Shown: piece after piece, positions 1 to 8,969 of the stretch
Position numbering within the stretch: position 1 is the stretch's first letter
How the letters are laid out: each line of letters begins with the position of its first letter
DNA from: Bacteroidales bacterium
Lineage (GTDB): Bacteria > Bacteroidota > Bacteroidia > Bacteroidales > ML635J-15
Reading direction: 5' to 3'
Assembly: GCA_031275085.1 (NCBI GenBank)
Contig: JAISPG010000045.1
Span: 1-33,858, forward strand
Length of the DNA: 33,858 nucleotides
Notes under the pieces: model-generated
What the model saw: only the letters and a program-made list of their open reading frames with translations
What the model was told of the DNA's origin: nothing
The model's database searches: none
Position numbers and translations under genes: made by a program

Positions 1-61
1 GATAAAAGGCGATAAAACACAAAAAGCCTACTTTTTCAAGCAAGCTAATTGTGTTATATTC

Positions 62-81
62 AGCCTCTTTTTGAGGCTTTT
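62..81. terminator. Small hairpin downstream of the first gene
   Basis: A 6-bp perfect stem (AGCCTC / GAGGCT) closes a TTTTT loop and is followed on the plus strand by TTTT. On the minus strand it lies about 15 bases past the stop codon of the beta-helix gene but has no U-run after the stem, so it suits a plus-strand transcript entering from outside the window better. It may act as a weak bidirectional stop. Confidence 0.35.
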
Positions 82-96
82 AGTGGTTATTTGACG

Positions 97-1206
97 TTAA
101 TATTCCTCTTCGTTAAAGAAGAAATAATTGTCTTCGCTGCCTGTCATACGTTTTTTCTCGTTTTCGGGAGTGTCGATACGTGTACGGTCTAATCCTGCAA
201 AGGTTGAGCAACCGATGATACAATGGTGAACATCGGAACAAACTCCTGTCATAAAACGGTAGCCGTATCCCATGTCGCCAAGATCTTTTGTGCGTGCCCA
301 GTTGAATAGCACTGTATTGTAACCAAAATCTACATAATTGCCATATTCGCCGGTTTTCATTCCCGAGGCAATTTCTACAGCGGCAAAAGCATTATTTACA
401 AAAAGATTATTAATAATTTTCCATTTGCCACCGCCCCAATTGCCACGAATACCGTAATTTGTTCCGTTAAGGAATACGCAATTCTGAATTGTAACATTTC
501 CGCTTCCATTAGAAAGATAAATAAGTGGTTGTTCCACACTTATTACTTTAGAAACACCGTTGTTTACACCTTCTTGCGGAGCGTGCAACAACATTCCTGT
601 TTCTACACCTTCAGGTTTTCCTTCGAGAGGATGATAAGCATTAGAAAGTCCTTTGTCGAAGATAATACCGTCTATTGTAATTTCTCCCGTAATTTTGAAC
701 TGTCCGGGTTTATTGGGGTCGCCAATAGAGAGTAGCGCACGGCTGTTCGAAAGTCCATTGCTTACGGTTGTGGGTTGAATCATAGTGCGATGTTTTACAG
801 CATCGCGTGTTTTAAAATCGGTAGAATATCCTCCCTGAATACTTACAGGAATATTCATAACAATATATCCCTGATCGCTTGTTCCGAGATAATTACCCTC
901 GGCAACTAAGATAAGATCGCCTGCTGCTGCTTTATCCATTGCAACCTGCAGATCTTTCCATGGTTTTTCTTTGCTGCCGTCAGCTGTGCGCACGCTTCCT
1001 CCGGTTGTCGCACTTACGTAATATGTTGTTCCGGTTGTTTTTAGTTGTGTTGTCATATTATTTCCTGTTTTGGTTTCTACTGTATTTTCTACTTTGCTTC
1101 GCACGGATTGTCCGGCTTTTTTAAGATCGATTTGGGCTGAAACATTACCCATACTAAATGCTATTAATACACATACTACTGCTGGTGTGATTTTCTTTAA
1201 TTTCAT
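97..1206 (-). CDS. Secreted right-handed beta-helix protein
   Basis: A 369-residue exported protein of unknown function. Residues 1-24 form a signal peptide ending in VSA before Q25. After a low-complexity linker, residues 61-110 carry the start typical of DUF1565-type beta-helix proteins (YYVSATTGG, then GSKEKPWKDLQ and AAAGDLILVAEGNY). From about residue 115 on there are short turns with ITIDGIIF, VTIQNCVFLNG and WKIINNLFVNN, as in parallel beta-helices of the pectate-lyase type. No catalytic residues can be assigned. Unlike three of its neighbours it has no T9SS sorting domain; it ends in an acidic/aromatic tail (FFFNEEEY), so its exit route from the periplasm is unclear. The leader contains AAATAGTAA just before the start, as in several genes of this cluster. 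Confidence 0.85.
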   Translation of the reverse strand: MKLKKITPAVVCVLIAFSMGNVSAQIDLKKAGQSVRSKVENTVETKTGNNMTTQLKTTGTTYYVSATTGGSVRTADGSKEKPWKDLQVAMDKAAAGDLILVAEGNYLGTSDQGYIVMNIPVSIQGGYSTDFKTRDAVKHRTMIQPTTVSNGLSNSRALLSIGDPNKPGQFKITGEITIDGIIFDKGLSNAYHPLEGKPEGVETGMLLHAPQEGVNNGVSKVISVEQPLIYLSNGSGNVTIQNCVFLNGTNYGIRGNWGGGKWKIINNLFVNNAFAAVEIASGMKTGEYGNYVDFGYNTVLFNWARTKDLGDMGYGYRFMTGVCSDVHHCIIGCSTFAGLDRTRIDTPENEKKRMTGSEDNYFFFNEEEY

Positions 1207-1306
1207 ATTATTACTATTTAGTTATTTATTAATTTGGTTATTTTAAAATGCTTAATGTTTAAATTTACTATTGCAATTTTGTCCATATTCCGTTTCTGCA
1301 CTTGAA

Positions 1307-1330
1307 ATACTTCGGTAAGCTCAGTGCACC
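1307..1330. repeat. Dispersed repeat fragment (ACTTCGG..GTGCACC type)
   Basis: The 22-base core ACTTCGGTAAGCTC..GTGCACC recurs at 6975-6996 with 3 differences, and in inverted and more decayed form at 16895-16918 (19 of 24 bases the same by hand alignment). All three copies are between genes. It belongs to the mosaic of intergenic repeats in this half of the window. Confidence 0.6.
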
Positions 1331-1335
1331 GTTTA

Positions 1336-1833
1336 CTACTCTTTATCATTCGTTTCTTCTTCCTTGTTTTTCTTTTTAAACGGTTTTTTACCACTGAAAG
1401 ACTCTACCGTATTCTTTGCCGACACAAGACGACCCAAAACGGGAATATTATAAATCCCGTATATATACCAGTCGTATAGAGGTTTGGGAAGCCGCCGCAC
1501 AATTGCACCTTTGATACCTCTCTCTATTTGATGTTTGGCTACCGATTCGGCATTTTCTTTTGCAACAACTTTTCGTTGTTCTTCTACCGTGAGCGTTCCT
1601 TCAGGCGTTTTTACATAAAGAGCAAACTCGCTGAAAAGATTTACATATTCGTTGTTCAGAGGCGAAGCCATAAATTTTGTTTCAAAATCGGCAGGGTCTT
1701 CGAATTGCTGCCCAAACTGTGTTATACGCTCAAAGAGATTATCTGTCTTTTGCAAAGCATCCTGCGGCAGATTATAATATTCTGTTAGAGCATTCCGCCT
1801 TGATTGTATTGAATTTTGTATTGTTGTGTTCAT
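1336..1833 (-). CDS. Hypothetical protein, 165 aa
   Basis: I do not recognise this family. The protein has no signal peptide; its first 100 residues are helical and polar, residues about 118-135 are aromatic and hydrophobic (PLYDWYIYGIYNIPVLGRL), and the tail is strongly charged (KKPFKKKNKEEE). That could be a membrane-associated amphipathic segment with a cytoplasmic tail, but one segment is not enough to assign a location. It lies between two exported-protein genes on the same strand and shares with them the leader motif AAATAGTAA about 30 bases before the start, so it is probably expressed with them. Base composition and codon use look like the neighbours, and the reading frame is clean, so I take it as a real gene. 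Confidence 0.7.
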   Translation of the reverse strand: MNTTIQNSIQSRRNALTEYYNLPQDALQKTDNLFERITQFGQQFEDPADFETKFMASPLNNEYVNLFSEFALYVKTPEGTLTVEEQRKVVAKENAESVAKHQIERGIKGAIVRRLPKPLYDWYIYGIYNIPVLGRLVSAKNTVESFSGKKPFKKKNKEEETNDKE

Positions 1834-1870
1834 GGTTGCTTGATTTAAGATTCAATTGTTACTATTTCTA

Positions 1871-1929
1871 ATTACTTGTTTATCCGTTCTGGATTAACTA
1901 CGTTGAGCTCGCACTATGCTGCTCGGTTG
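1871..1929. repeat. 59-bp intergenic repeat, copy 1
   Basis: This stretch matches 11679-11737 at 51 of 59 positions without gaps (hand count). The best conserved parts are CGTTCTGG, TTAACTA and GTTGAGCTCGCACT. A shorter related copy is at about 5321-5362. The copies are all in gaps between genes of the secreted-protein cluster. Confidence 0.8.
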
Positions 1930-2018
1930 TTTTGTCGTCCCCTTTGGCTCCGCTCAGGGAACGGCTCGGTTCTAACTTCTCGTTTCTTATTGTTTTTAGC
2001 TTTTACTTCTTTTTAGCA

Positions 2019-4220
2019 TTATTTTACAAAAAGTGCTCTTGTACTAGGGAATAAAGGTAAACGGTAAATAATCACTCCATTTTTATATAAATTCCAATTA
2101 TCGGTATAATAAACATCACTATTTATAACATACAGACCTTGTAATTCATCCAAAGAAGCATAGAGTAGAGAACCATTTTTATAAACTTCATATTTTGTTA
2201 CTGCATACACATTATTACCGGATACATGTATAGCTCTAACATAATCTGAACTAATATTTGTTGAAAAAGAAGTATGCACCACCCCATTTTTCCATACTGT
2301 CGGACCTCCTTGCGCAGGGTCTTTTCCTCCTACATATACATCATTGCCCGATACAAATATGGAGGAAGCTGAAGAACCCGCTCCAGCTGCTAATGTCATT
2401 GCTGTTCCATTTTTCCATACTATGGCAATGTGATTACTTGAGTTGTAATATTCATATCCTGCTACATATACATCATTTCCGGACACAAATACATCAGAAG
2501 CATAAGCCTTCCGTATTCCATTTGTTAGATTCGTTGCTGTTCCATTTTTCCATATCTTGGCAACAGGTACATCTGATGCATTATTTTCATATCCTGCCGC
2601 ATATACATCATTTCCGGATACAAATAAACCTATAGCATAAGCATTTTGTGTTCCATCTGACAAATTCGTTAACGTTCCATTTTTCCATGTTTTGGCGATT
2701 GCCGGATTTGGCGAATAATATTCATATCCTGCTACATATACATTATTTCCGGATGCAAATATATCAGTAGCATGCGTACCGGCGGGATGATTGGTTAATG
2801 TGCCGTTTTCCCATGTTGCTGCGAGTCCATTCGTATGCGTATATCCTGCTATATAAATATCTCTGTTATCTACTGTAACACTACAAGTTGCTGTCTTATT
2901 ATTATCATTGGTAGTAACAGTGATAATAGTATTTCCTCCCGATACGGCAGTAACCTTACCGCTTTGGTTAACCGTTGCTACCGATGTATTGCTGCTTGTC
3001 CATGTAAGGCTTTTATCAGCAGCATTAGCCGGCAATACAGTAGCAACCAATGTGGAAGAATTGCCTGTTTTAAGTAAAAGATATTCTTTATCAAGCGTAA
3101 CACTGCTTACATGAGCAATTATAGTAACAGCACAAGTGGCTGTTTTTCCACCGTCATCGGTAGTAACAGTAATGGTAGCCCAGCCCGGCGCTACGGCTTT
3201 AACCTTTCCGCTTTGGTCAACAGTAGCTATTGCCGTATTGCTGCTTTTCCATGTTACCGCCTTATTGGAAGCATTAGAAGGGGCAATGGTTGCTGTCAGC
3301 TGTTCAGTGTCTCCTATATCGACAAACGTCAAACTCGTTTTATCCAAATTGACGGCAACAACAGCTATACCTTTGACCGTAACTTTGCAGGTAGCCGTTT
3401 TTTTACCGTCTTCTGCTGTAGCAGTAATGGTAGCCTCGCCGGTGGTTTTGGCTGTTACGTTGCCCGTAGCATCCACATCTGCTACGGCGGTATTGTTGCT
3501 TTTCCATGTAACTTCTTTATTGCTTGCATCGGCGGGCGTTATGGTGGTTTTGAGTTGTTCTGTTTTCCCAAGAGAAAGCGACAAAGTTGTTTTATCCAAC
3601 GAAATGTCTGTAACGCTTACCCAGCCCGTTGTATCTACCGTAACCAAACAGGTGTCGGTATAGTTTCCCTGTTTGGTAGTTACTACGATTTCTGCTTTCC
3701 CCAAGGCAATTCCCCTTACTTTTCCTATGGAGTCCACAGTAGCAATTGAGTTATCGCTGCTTTTCCAAGATACTTCTTTATTTTCTGCCTGTTTGGGAGT
3801 AACGGTAGCAATAAGGGGCATAACACCACCTACCACAAGCGTAATATTATGTTGATCAAGTGTTACACCATTTATATCGTTTGAAACTATTACTTTGCAA
3901 GCGGCTTTTTTGTTGCCTTCGACACTGGTTACGGTAATAAGTGCCTCACCCAGGCTAACACCCACAATAACTCCCTGTTCATCGACAGATGCCACATCTG
4001 GGTCGGAACTTTTCCACTTTACTTCCTGATTTTTCGCCTGCTTAGGCTTGACTGTGCAGACAAGATAAACCGTATCGCCCTCGCCAATATTGAGTTCTTC
4101 GCTGTCTAAGCTGACCGAAGATACATTGTATTCCTTTTCTTTGTCTTTATCGCAGGAATGGGTAAAAAGAATTCCACCTGCAAGAATACCGATTGTTAAG
4201 ATGATTTTTATTGTTTTCAT
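2019..4220 (-). CDS. Lipoprotein with five Big_2 Ig-like domains and a propeller-like repeat domain
   Basis: A 733-residue surface lipoprotein. The N-terminus is a lipoprotein signal with Cys23 (THSC) as the probable lipidated residue, followed by acidic/lysine residues. Five bacterial Ig-like (Big_2) domains of about 83 residues follow (roughly 33-114, 115-200, 201-287, 288-370, 371-453), each with the hallmark V(T/S)WKSS(N/D)..(I/V)A.VD..G.V and a final C.V(T/I)V strand. Residues 455-733 hold seven repeats of the type VYVAGYE ... WKNGT..L..GT..A..IFVSGN, which would fit a seven-bladed propeller. Big_2 domains usually act as spacers that present a distal domain outside the cell, so the propeller is probably the binding part; its ligand is unknown. 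No T9SS sorting domain is present. Plus-strand open frames here are shadows of the repeats. Confidence 0.9.
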   Translation of the reverse strand: MKTIKIILTIGILAGGILFTHSCDKDKEKEYNVSSVSLDSEELNIGEGDTVYLVCTVKPKQAKNQEVKWKSSDPDVASVDEQGVIVGVSLGEALITVTSVEGNKKAACKVIVSNDINGVTLDQHNITLVVGGVMPLIATVTPKQAENKEVSWKSSDNSIATVDSIGKVRGIALGKAEIVVTTKQGNYTDTCLVTVDTTGWVSVTDISLDKTTLSLSLGKTEQLKTTITPADASNKEVTWKSNNTAVADVDATGNVTAKTTGEATITATAEDGKKTATCKVTVKGIAVVAVNLDKTSLTFVDIGDTEQLTATIAPSNASNKAVTWKSSNTAIATVDQSGKVKAVAPGWATITVTTDDGGKTATCAVTIIAHVSSVTLDKEYLLLKTGNSSTLVATVLPANAADKSLTWTSSNTSVATVNQSGKVTAVSGGNTIITVTTNDNNKTATCSVTVDNRDIYIAGYTHTNGLAATWENGTLTNHPAGTHATDIFASGNNVYVAGYEYYSPNPAIAKTWKNGTLTNLSDGTQNAYAIGLFVSGNDVYAAGYENNASDVPVAKIWKNGTATNLTNGIRKAYASDVFVSGNDVYVAGYEYYNSSNHIAIVWKNGTAMTLAAGAGSSASSIFVSGNDVYVGGKDPAQGGPTVWKNGVVHTSFSTNISSDYVRAIHVSGNNVYAVTKYEVYKNGSLLYASLDELQGLYVINSDVYYTDNWNLYKNGVIIYRLPLFPSTRALFVK

Positions 4221-4283
4221 TGTCTTACTATTTTGTTATTATATGTTTTGAGTTACAAGTTCAAAGTGTTATCACCAAAATGT

Positions 4284-4344
4284 GTAATTGCGAGGCACGA
4301 AACAATCTCTTTTGCTTCTAGACTACTTAGTCCCTCGCAGTGAC
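4284..4344. repeat. Intergenic inverted repeat (ATTGCGAGG type)
   Basis: GTAATTGCGAGG at 4284-4295 is matched in inverted orientation by CCTCGCAGTGAC at 4333-4344 (10 of 12 pairs), enclosing an AATCTC..TTGCTTC segment. This is a decayed copy of the same ATTGCGAGG/CTCGCAATGAC module seen at 5409-5446, 7017 and 11795. It lies between the lipoprotein and barrel genes. Confidence 0.65.
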
Positions 4345-4358
4345 GGTGGTTTTCATTT

Positions 4359-5279
4359 CTAAAAATAATAATTCAGCGACAACTGTAATCCTATATTTTC
4401 TGTTCCGTAGAGCAGGTAATTGCTGCCCGAACTTATTTTCTTTTTAAATTGTATTACTTCTTCGTCTGTTACGGAGTATCCTTCGTATTCGGTATATGTT
4501 TCGGGTTGTGTTGCAAATATCAACGGTGTAAGGCTAACATTTGCTGCTAGTGACAAATTCGGCATAAAAAACCATTCTACACCAAGGTCTAGCGAAAGTC
4601 CGAAGGCGTGTTCGTTACCTACATTATAGCGTTTTAGCGGACGTGCATTTGCCAGGTCGATGTCGTAGTAAAAACCGCTGCTTCCTAACGAATCTCTGAT
4701 AATAGACATAGTGCTTGGTACAGGATTATCTTCGTCCATTTTATTGCCATAATCAAACTTCATTGAACCTCCGCCAAATGAATAAACCAGTCCAAAACCG
4801 CCTACCAAACAGAAGTTACCAAAACTTTTGTTAAATTCGAGTCCGATATTGATACCTCCGCCTTTCATTTTGTAGTGGATAATATCTTCAACTTGTTCTA
4901 CCGAAAGAAAATCGTCCATATAAAGCACATCGTCAATTACATATTCCTTATAGTTGAATTTTGCTCCACTAAAGCCTAAACTTGCCCTGAAAGCTGTGGT
5001 ATTGCTTATTTTGTACTTGTAGCGAACCGATATCATTGGGTCGCCTAATATGAACATTTGATAAGGCGAAGAACCTTGTGCAGCAAGGGTGTTGCCCACA
5101 AAATCGCCTGCTTTGAACATATCGTTTGCACGTTTTCCCGATATAGGGTTATAAACAATACCTATTGACGAACTTCCCGATTTTGGAACATTGTCGCCCT
5201 GTGCTTTTGACGTGTTTGTGAATGCGGCGAAACAAAGGCCAAATGCCGCGATTGATAAAATTTTAATTGTCTGTTTCAT
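4359..5279 (-). CDS. Outer-membrane beta-barrel protein
   Basis: A 306-residue protein with a signal peptide (about residues 1-26, ending NTSKAQG) and an alternation of short amphipathic strands and glycine/aromatic turns (for example FRASLGFSGAKF, VGGFGLVYSFGGG, FGLSLDLGVEWFF, LSLAANVSLTPLIF). It ends in LQLSLNYYF, a terminal phenylalanine strand of the kind read by the BAM machinery, so the mature protein is probably a small barrel in the outer membrane. Function is unknown; the length fits the OmpW/PorT-like small barrels of Bacteroidota, but no motif decides between them. The gene sits between a surface lipoprotein and T9SS cargo genes. Its leader shares the AAATAGTAA motif with several cluster genes. 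Confidence 0.85.
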   Translation of the reverse strand: MKQTIKILSIAAFGLCFAAFTNTSKAQGDNVPKSGSSSIGIVYNPISGKRANDMFKAGDFVGNTLAAQGSSPYQMFILGDPMISVRYKYKISNTTAFRASLGFSGAKFNYKEYVIDDVLYMDDFLSVEQVEDIIHYKMKGGGINIGLEFNKSFGNFCLVGGFGLVYSFGGGSMKFDYGNKMDEDNPVPSTMSIIRDSLGSSGFYYDIDLANARPLKRYNVGNEHAFGLSLDLGVEWFFMPNLSLAANVSLTPLIFATQPETYTEYEGYSVTDEEVIQFKKKISSGSNYLLYGTENIGLQLSLNYYF

Positions 5280-5408
5280 GATATTTAAGATTTAATTATT
5301 ACTATTTTTTATTATTTATTCATTCGTTTATTCTGGATTAACTGTGTTGCTCGGTTGCTTCGCCGTTTCCTTCGGCTTCGCTCAGCGACCAGCTCAGTGA
5401 CCGGATCT

Positions 5409-5446
5409 TCGCAATGACGGTACGATAAAGGTACGCGTCATTGCGA
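5409..5446. repeat. Intergenic hairpin of the CGCAATGAC module
   Basis: An 11-bp perfect inverted repeat, TCGCAATGACG (5409-5419) and CGTCATTGCGA (5436-5446), encloses two GTAC tetramers around GATAAAG. The right arm continues into GGACTTCACCCGAAGCAATC, the usual layout of the ATTGCGAGG...GAAGCAATC repeats that are common between genes in many environmental bacteria. Neither side has a T-run, so it is not a standard terminator, but a transcript would fold here between two cargo genes. Confidence 0.75.
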
Positions 5447-5517
5447 GGACTTCACCCGAAGCAATCTGTTTCTGGTTTTTTATTACTAATTTCTCATTTG
5501 TTTTTAGTTTTTAACTT

Positions 5518-6894
5518 TTAGTTCTTCACTATTCTCTTTGTTGTTTCTCCTTTCTTAGTTTTTATTTTAATAAAATAAATCCCTTTCGACAAATCGCTCA
5601 CATCTATTTCCTGGCTTGGATTGGAGATTTGTTTTAATACTCTTCCGTTAAGATCGCATATCTCCACACTATTTATTTTTAATTCTTCATTACTTGTGAA
5701 CGGTGTCGAAGCATTAATTTTTAATTGTCCTGTGGTAGGATTGGGACATACGCTCCATTGCGAAGCAACGCCTTGAGTTTCTGCGACTCCTGCTTCGTCG
5801 GCGCATAGGATATTCTGCCAACGCAAAACAGGAAACATATCTTCGTCATCACATATTTTCCATACAGACATATCCCACGAGCTTTCGTCCCAATAACTTT
5901 CGTCTGTATAGAAATCGCTGCTTTGCAGTATTTCTATATCTATACCCGTTCCGTTAAGTTCAGAACCGTCTGTTATACTCACCTCATTGCCTTGATAATC
6001 TTGTAGGAACATCGTATTAAGTGCATAATTGTTATGGAGATTATTGCCCGGTTCATCTCCAAGAATGCGGTTGATCACGGACCATTGACCACCTATAAGA
6101 GTATCATTTGCCGCTACACAGTTTTTAATAGTAGCGTCACTTAGCGAATAACCCGCTATACCACCGGCATTATTATCTGAATATATGCTTGCTGTGCTAT
6201 AGCAATTACTGACAACAGCACTTCCCAGATTTCCCACCAAGCCGCCGACACAGAAAACGCTACCTTTGTCTGCATGCAGATTTCCAGTAGTATAACAATT
6301 GTTTATCGTACTATTTCTTATCAACATTCCAACCAAACCACCAAGAATGAATATGCTTCCACCAAATTCTCCTGCAATGTAACAATTGCGAATAACAGAA
6401 GCGCTGTCCGCATATGCTACCAAACCTCCGGCACGTTCGACTTTTAAATTTTCACTGCTTATTATACAGTTTTCCATACCAAGGTTTTCGATTGTTGCGC
6501 CCACAGTGTAGCCAAACAAGCCGCAGTATATTCGTTCGTAAATGCTCATGTTTCTTACCACTTTGCCGTTGCCATCGAAATAGCCATGAAAGCCGCGTGT
6601 TCCGCCCAAATACACAGTATCGCCTATGGGGAACCAGCCATTGCCGCTTGTATAATCGCTAAGATCTAAATCGTTCATTAATTTGTAGTAATTGCCGATA
6701 GTATTCCTGCCATTGCCTGCATTTACATATTCGGCTAAGAAAGCCAACTCATCGGCAGTTGTAATTTCCCACGGATTACTATTTGTACCATTGCCCGCCA
6801 TATCGTCCGGGGGCCAACTCTGTGCGTTTGCACTAATGCTTACAGCCGTTACGACAAGAAGCATGATTACTGATTTTACTGTCATTTTTTTCAT
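5518..6894 (-). CDS. T9SS cargo protein with GLUG-type repeats
   Basis: A 458-residue secreted protein. Residues 1-24 are a signal peptide (ending SANAQ). The first domain begins with the phrase PWEITTADELAFLAEYVN, common at the start of GLUG-repeat proteins, and residues about 100-290 hold repeated units of the type GGLVG......I.NCY.TG (AGGLVAYAD, GGLVGML, GGLVGNLG, GGIAGYS), which fold as a beta-helix-like stack. The last 80 residues are a type A T9SS sorting domain: CPNPTTGQLKI, then ICDLNGRVLKQI, then LSKGIYFIKIKT and the basic end RIVKN. The first strand pair of this sorting domain carries an insert of about 7 residues (STPFTSNEELK region) that resembles translated intergenic repeat DNA. 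Role unknown, probably adhesion or surface binding. Confidence 0.9.
   Translation of the reverse strand: MKKMTVKSVIMLLVVTAVSISANAQSWPPDDMAGNGTNSNPWEITTADELAFLAEYVNAGNGRNTIGNYYKLMNDLDLSDYTSGNGWFPIGDTVYLGGTRGFHGYFDGNGKVVRNMSIYERIYCGLFGYTVGATIENLGMENCIISSENLKVERAGGLVAYADSASVIRNCYIAGEFGGSIFILGGLVGMLIRNSTINNCYTTGNLHADKGSVFCVGGLVGNLGSAVVSNCYSTASIYSDNNAGGIAGYSLSDATIKNCVAANDTLIGGQWSVINRILGDEPGNNLHNNYALNTMFLQDYQGNEVSITDGSELNGTGIDIEILQSSDFYTDESYWDESSWDMSVWKICDDEDMFPVLRWQNILCADEAGVAETQGVASQWSVCPNPTTGQLKINASTPFTSNEELKINSVEICDLNGRVLKQISNPSQEIDVSDLSKGIYFIKIKTKKGETTKRIVKN
5679..5692. repeat. AT-rich repeat core inside a T9SS sorting-domain sequence
   Basis: TTAATTCTTCATTA here is identical to 9193-9206 inside the fibronectin III cargo gene, and shares TTAATTCTTCATT with the non-coding stretch 11844-11863. 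On the coding strand it reads NEEL. See the finding on repeat-derived inserts. Confidence 0.55.
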
Positions 6895-7016
6895 TTTATT
6901 TTTTCCTTTCTTTCTTTAATTAATTGTAATTACAAGTTACAAGTAGCAAATTTACTTCGCCGTTCTCCTTCGACACTTCGGCAAGCTTAGTGTACCACTT
7001 CGCTCAGGGAGCATTC

Positions 7017-7061
7017 CTCGCAATGACGGTACGTTGTTACTAATAATCTCGTTCATTTTTA
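7017..7061. repeat. 45-bp intergenic repeat that reaches a stop codon, copy 1
   Basis: Matches 11795-11839 at 42 of 45 positions with no gaps (hand count); it starts with CTCGCAATGACG and continues TACGTTGTTACTAAT. The last three bases of this copy are the stop codon of the 636-residue cargo gene. In the other copy the matching end is 30 bases past the kinase gene's stop. Confidence 0.8.
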
Positions 7062-8969
7062 GTTCTTAATTATCTTTTTCGTTATTTCTCCTTCTTCAGT
7101 TATAATTTTTATGAAGTAAACACCTATAGATAAATCTCTTACATCTATTTCCGAGCTTGGACTCTCTATTTGTTTTAATATTCTTCCGTTAATATCGCAT
7201 ATCACCACTGCATTAATTTTTGATTCTTTACTCATAATTTTTAATTCCCCCATTGTTGGGTTAGGATAAATGGTAAATGCGTGTTCCGGTCGTATTTCGT
7301 TAACACTTACGTCGCCTGTTATTGTAAGTTGTAATTTATTATTATTGACAACCAATTCTCCATCTGTCCATGCACCTGTCATATTCAGGGTAAAGGGAGC
7401 TGCCGAAATCCCTGTAAGTTCGATCAAATCGTAAGTTCCTTCGGTGTCGGCTTTTACATTAAGAATTTTGTCATTACTTCCTGTTATTGATATTGTACCA
7501 CTAACTGTAAGCTTTGAATGGACAGTTGCCGTAAGGTCAAAATCAATAGTTGAAATGTTTAATCCGCTGCCAATTTGTAGATCTCCGGTAACAATCCTGT
7601 TACCATCAATAATTAAAGCAGCATTGTCATTCAAATAGAGGTTACAATCTATATCGGACGAGAGTTGTAACGAACCTTTATATGAACCTATCTCTGTTAA
7701 GCCGCTAACGGTGCCTGAAAATGTCCATTTGCCGTTGCCTCCTTTTCCGACACTACCGTTGCCGTCGCCTGTGATTTTTCCGGCATAGCTACCCATATCC
7801 TCATCGGTAACACCAGAACCAATGCTCAGATGATTACCGCCTACTATAACCTCCGTGTTTGTAAAACTAGAGGTTAACTTCTTCACGTCTACAACTCCAT
7901 CGTCATCAAATCCCGAAACATCGAATTTACCATCTGCATGAGTAAATTCTACTCCTGATGATTGGTATATAAATCCCAAATCTACAAGAGCCAATGTGGC
8001 ATTATGGATATAGGTTTTTCCGGTATATTCTTGAAAAGAAGAAAAGGATACGGTATTTCCTCCGCTTATGGATACATCTCCTTCGCCCGAAATCACGCCG
8101 TTATATGTCCAGTCGCTTGTGGGAAAAAGACCAAGATATGTATTTTCGACAAGCAAAACATCTCCTATTATTTTTCCATAAATATATAGTTCGCTTCCTT
8201 CGACCAGAGAAGTTGTTCCTGTATAGGTGTGATTTCCGTACAAACCGAAGACACGATCTGAAGATATGGTGGAAAACTCTACATTTCCTGCTCCGCGGAT
8301 TTGTTTATCGAAGTCTAAATCGCCCTCGGGAGCAAAACACAAGGTAGCACCTGAACTAATCATTACATTTGAAGTGGAAGAAATACTTCCGCTTGTATGG
8401 TTGCCTGCCATTAAAATACCCTCCGAAACCACAGTTGTGCCGGTGTAGGTATTTTCGGCTGTAAGTATGAGTTTTCCCGAACCTATCTTACCTATGGCTC
8501 CGCCGGCAAGTTCGCCGTCTGAAATAACTTTATTGAAGATAAAAGGCATATTGCCGTTTGCAATTACATCAAATATAATAAGAGCGTTATTTCCAACCGA
8601 AACGGAAGATGTTTGAAATACGATACCCGGAGAGCTGAAATTACGAAAAGGTGCTACCTTTACTTTAAGAATTCCCAAAGTAACTACGGTTGTTCCTGTG
8701 TATCTTTTATCGCCGTTGAGCATAAGCGTACCGGAACCTGCTTTTGTAAGTTTGTAGTCTCCAAAAATAGCTCCATCTATGATGGCAGTGTCTCCGGAGT
8801 CTACGCTGATGGTCACATTGCCGGTAAGGGTAATGGTATCGGTGATGATTTGTCCGTGGGTCATTGTTTTATTCCCCGACCAGCTAAGTTGTGCTTTTGT
8901 CGCTGTTGAGCATAAGAATGCCAATATAAGCAGCATGATTGTTTTTCTAATGTGTAATGTTGTTTTCAT
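7059..8969 (-). CDS. T9SS cargo protein with autotransporter-type beta-strand repeats
   Basis: A 636-residue secreted protein with a signal peptide (1-26, ending TKAQ). The body is built from the autotransporter-associated beta-strand repeat: GSGTLMLNGDKRYTGTTVV..GILKV at about residues 81-107, GSGKLILTAENTYTGTTVV..GILMAG at about 160-190, and weaker copies after that. These form an extended beta-helix. There is no autotransporter barrel; instead the C-terminus is a T9SS type A sorting domain (IYPNPTMGELKI, ICDINGRILKQI, LSIGVYFIKI, ITKKIIKN). The loop between the first two strands of the sorting domain is the ordinary length here (IMSKESKI), in contrast to its two neighbours. So a passenger fold usual in type V secretion is joined to a type IX signal. 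Ligand unknown. Confidence 0.9.
   Translation of the reverse strand: MKTTLHIRKTIMLLILAFLCSTATKAQLSWSGNKTMTHGQIITDTITLTGNVTISVDSGDTAIIDGAIFGDYKLTKAGSGTLMLNGDKRYTGTTVVTLGILKVKVAPFRNFSSPGIVFQTSSVSVGNNALIIFDVIANGNMPFIFNKVISDGELAGGAIGKIGSGKLILTAENTYTGTTVVSEGILMAGNHTSGSISSTSNVMISSGATLCFAPEGDLDFDKQIRGAGNVEFSTISSDRVFGLYGNHTYTGTTSLVEGSELYIYGKIIGDVLLVENTYLGLFPTSDWTYNGVISGEGDVSISGGNTVSFSSFQEYTGKTYIHNATLALVDLGFIYQSSGVEFTHADGKFDVSGFDDDGVVDVKKLTSSFTNTEVIVGGNHLSIGSGVTDEDMGSYAGKITGDGNGSVGKGGNGKWTFSGTVSGLTEIGSYKGSLQLSSDIDCNLYLNDNAALIIDGNRIVTGDLQIGSGLNISTIDFDLTATVHSKLTVSGTISITGSNDKILNVKADTEGTYDLIELTGISAAPFTLNMTGAWTDGELVVNNNKLQLTITGDVSVNEIRPEHAFTIYPNPTMGELKIMSKESKINAVVICDINGRILKQIESPSSEIDVRDLSIGVYFIKIITEEGEITKKIIKN

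Noticed and set aside
2300..2850. Regularly spaced repeats that could be taken for a CRISPR array
   Set aside because: The spaced copies of a CCATTTTTCCAT-like string are in frame and encode WKNGT in each propeller repeat; spacer lengths and sequences follow the protein repeat, not a CRISPR pattern.
3111..3749. Long plus-strand open frames opposite the Ig-like lipoprotein
   Set aside because: They run antisense to a strong repeat-protein gene and give low-complexity serine/glycine or valine-rich peptides with no motif; they are shadows of the repeats.
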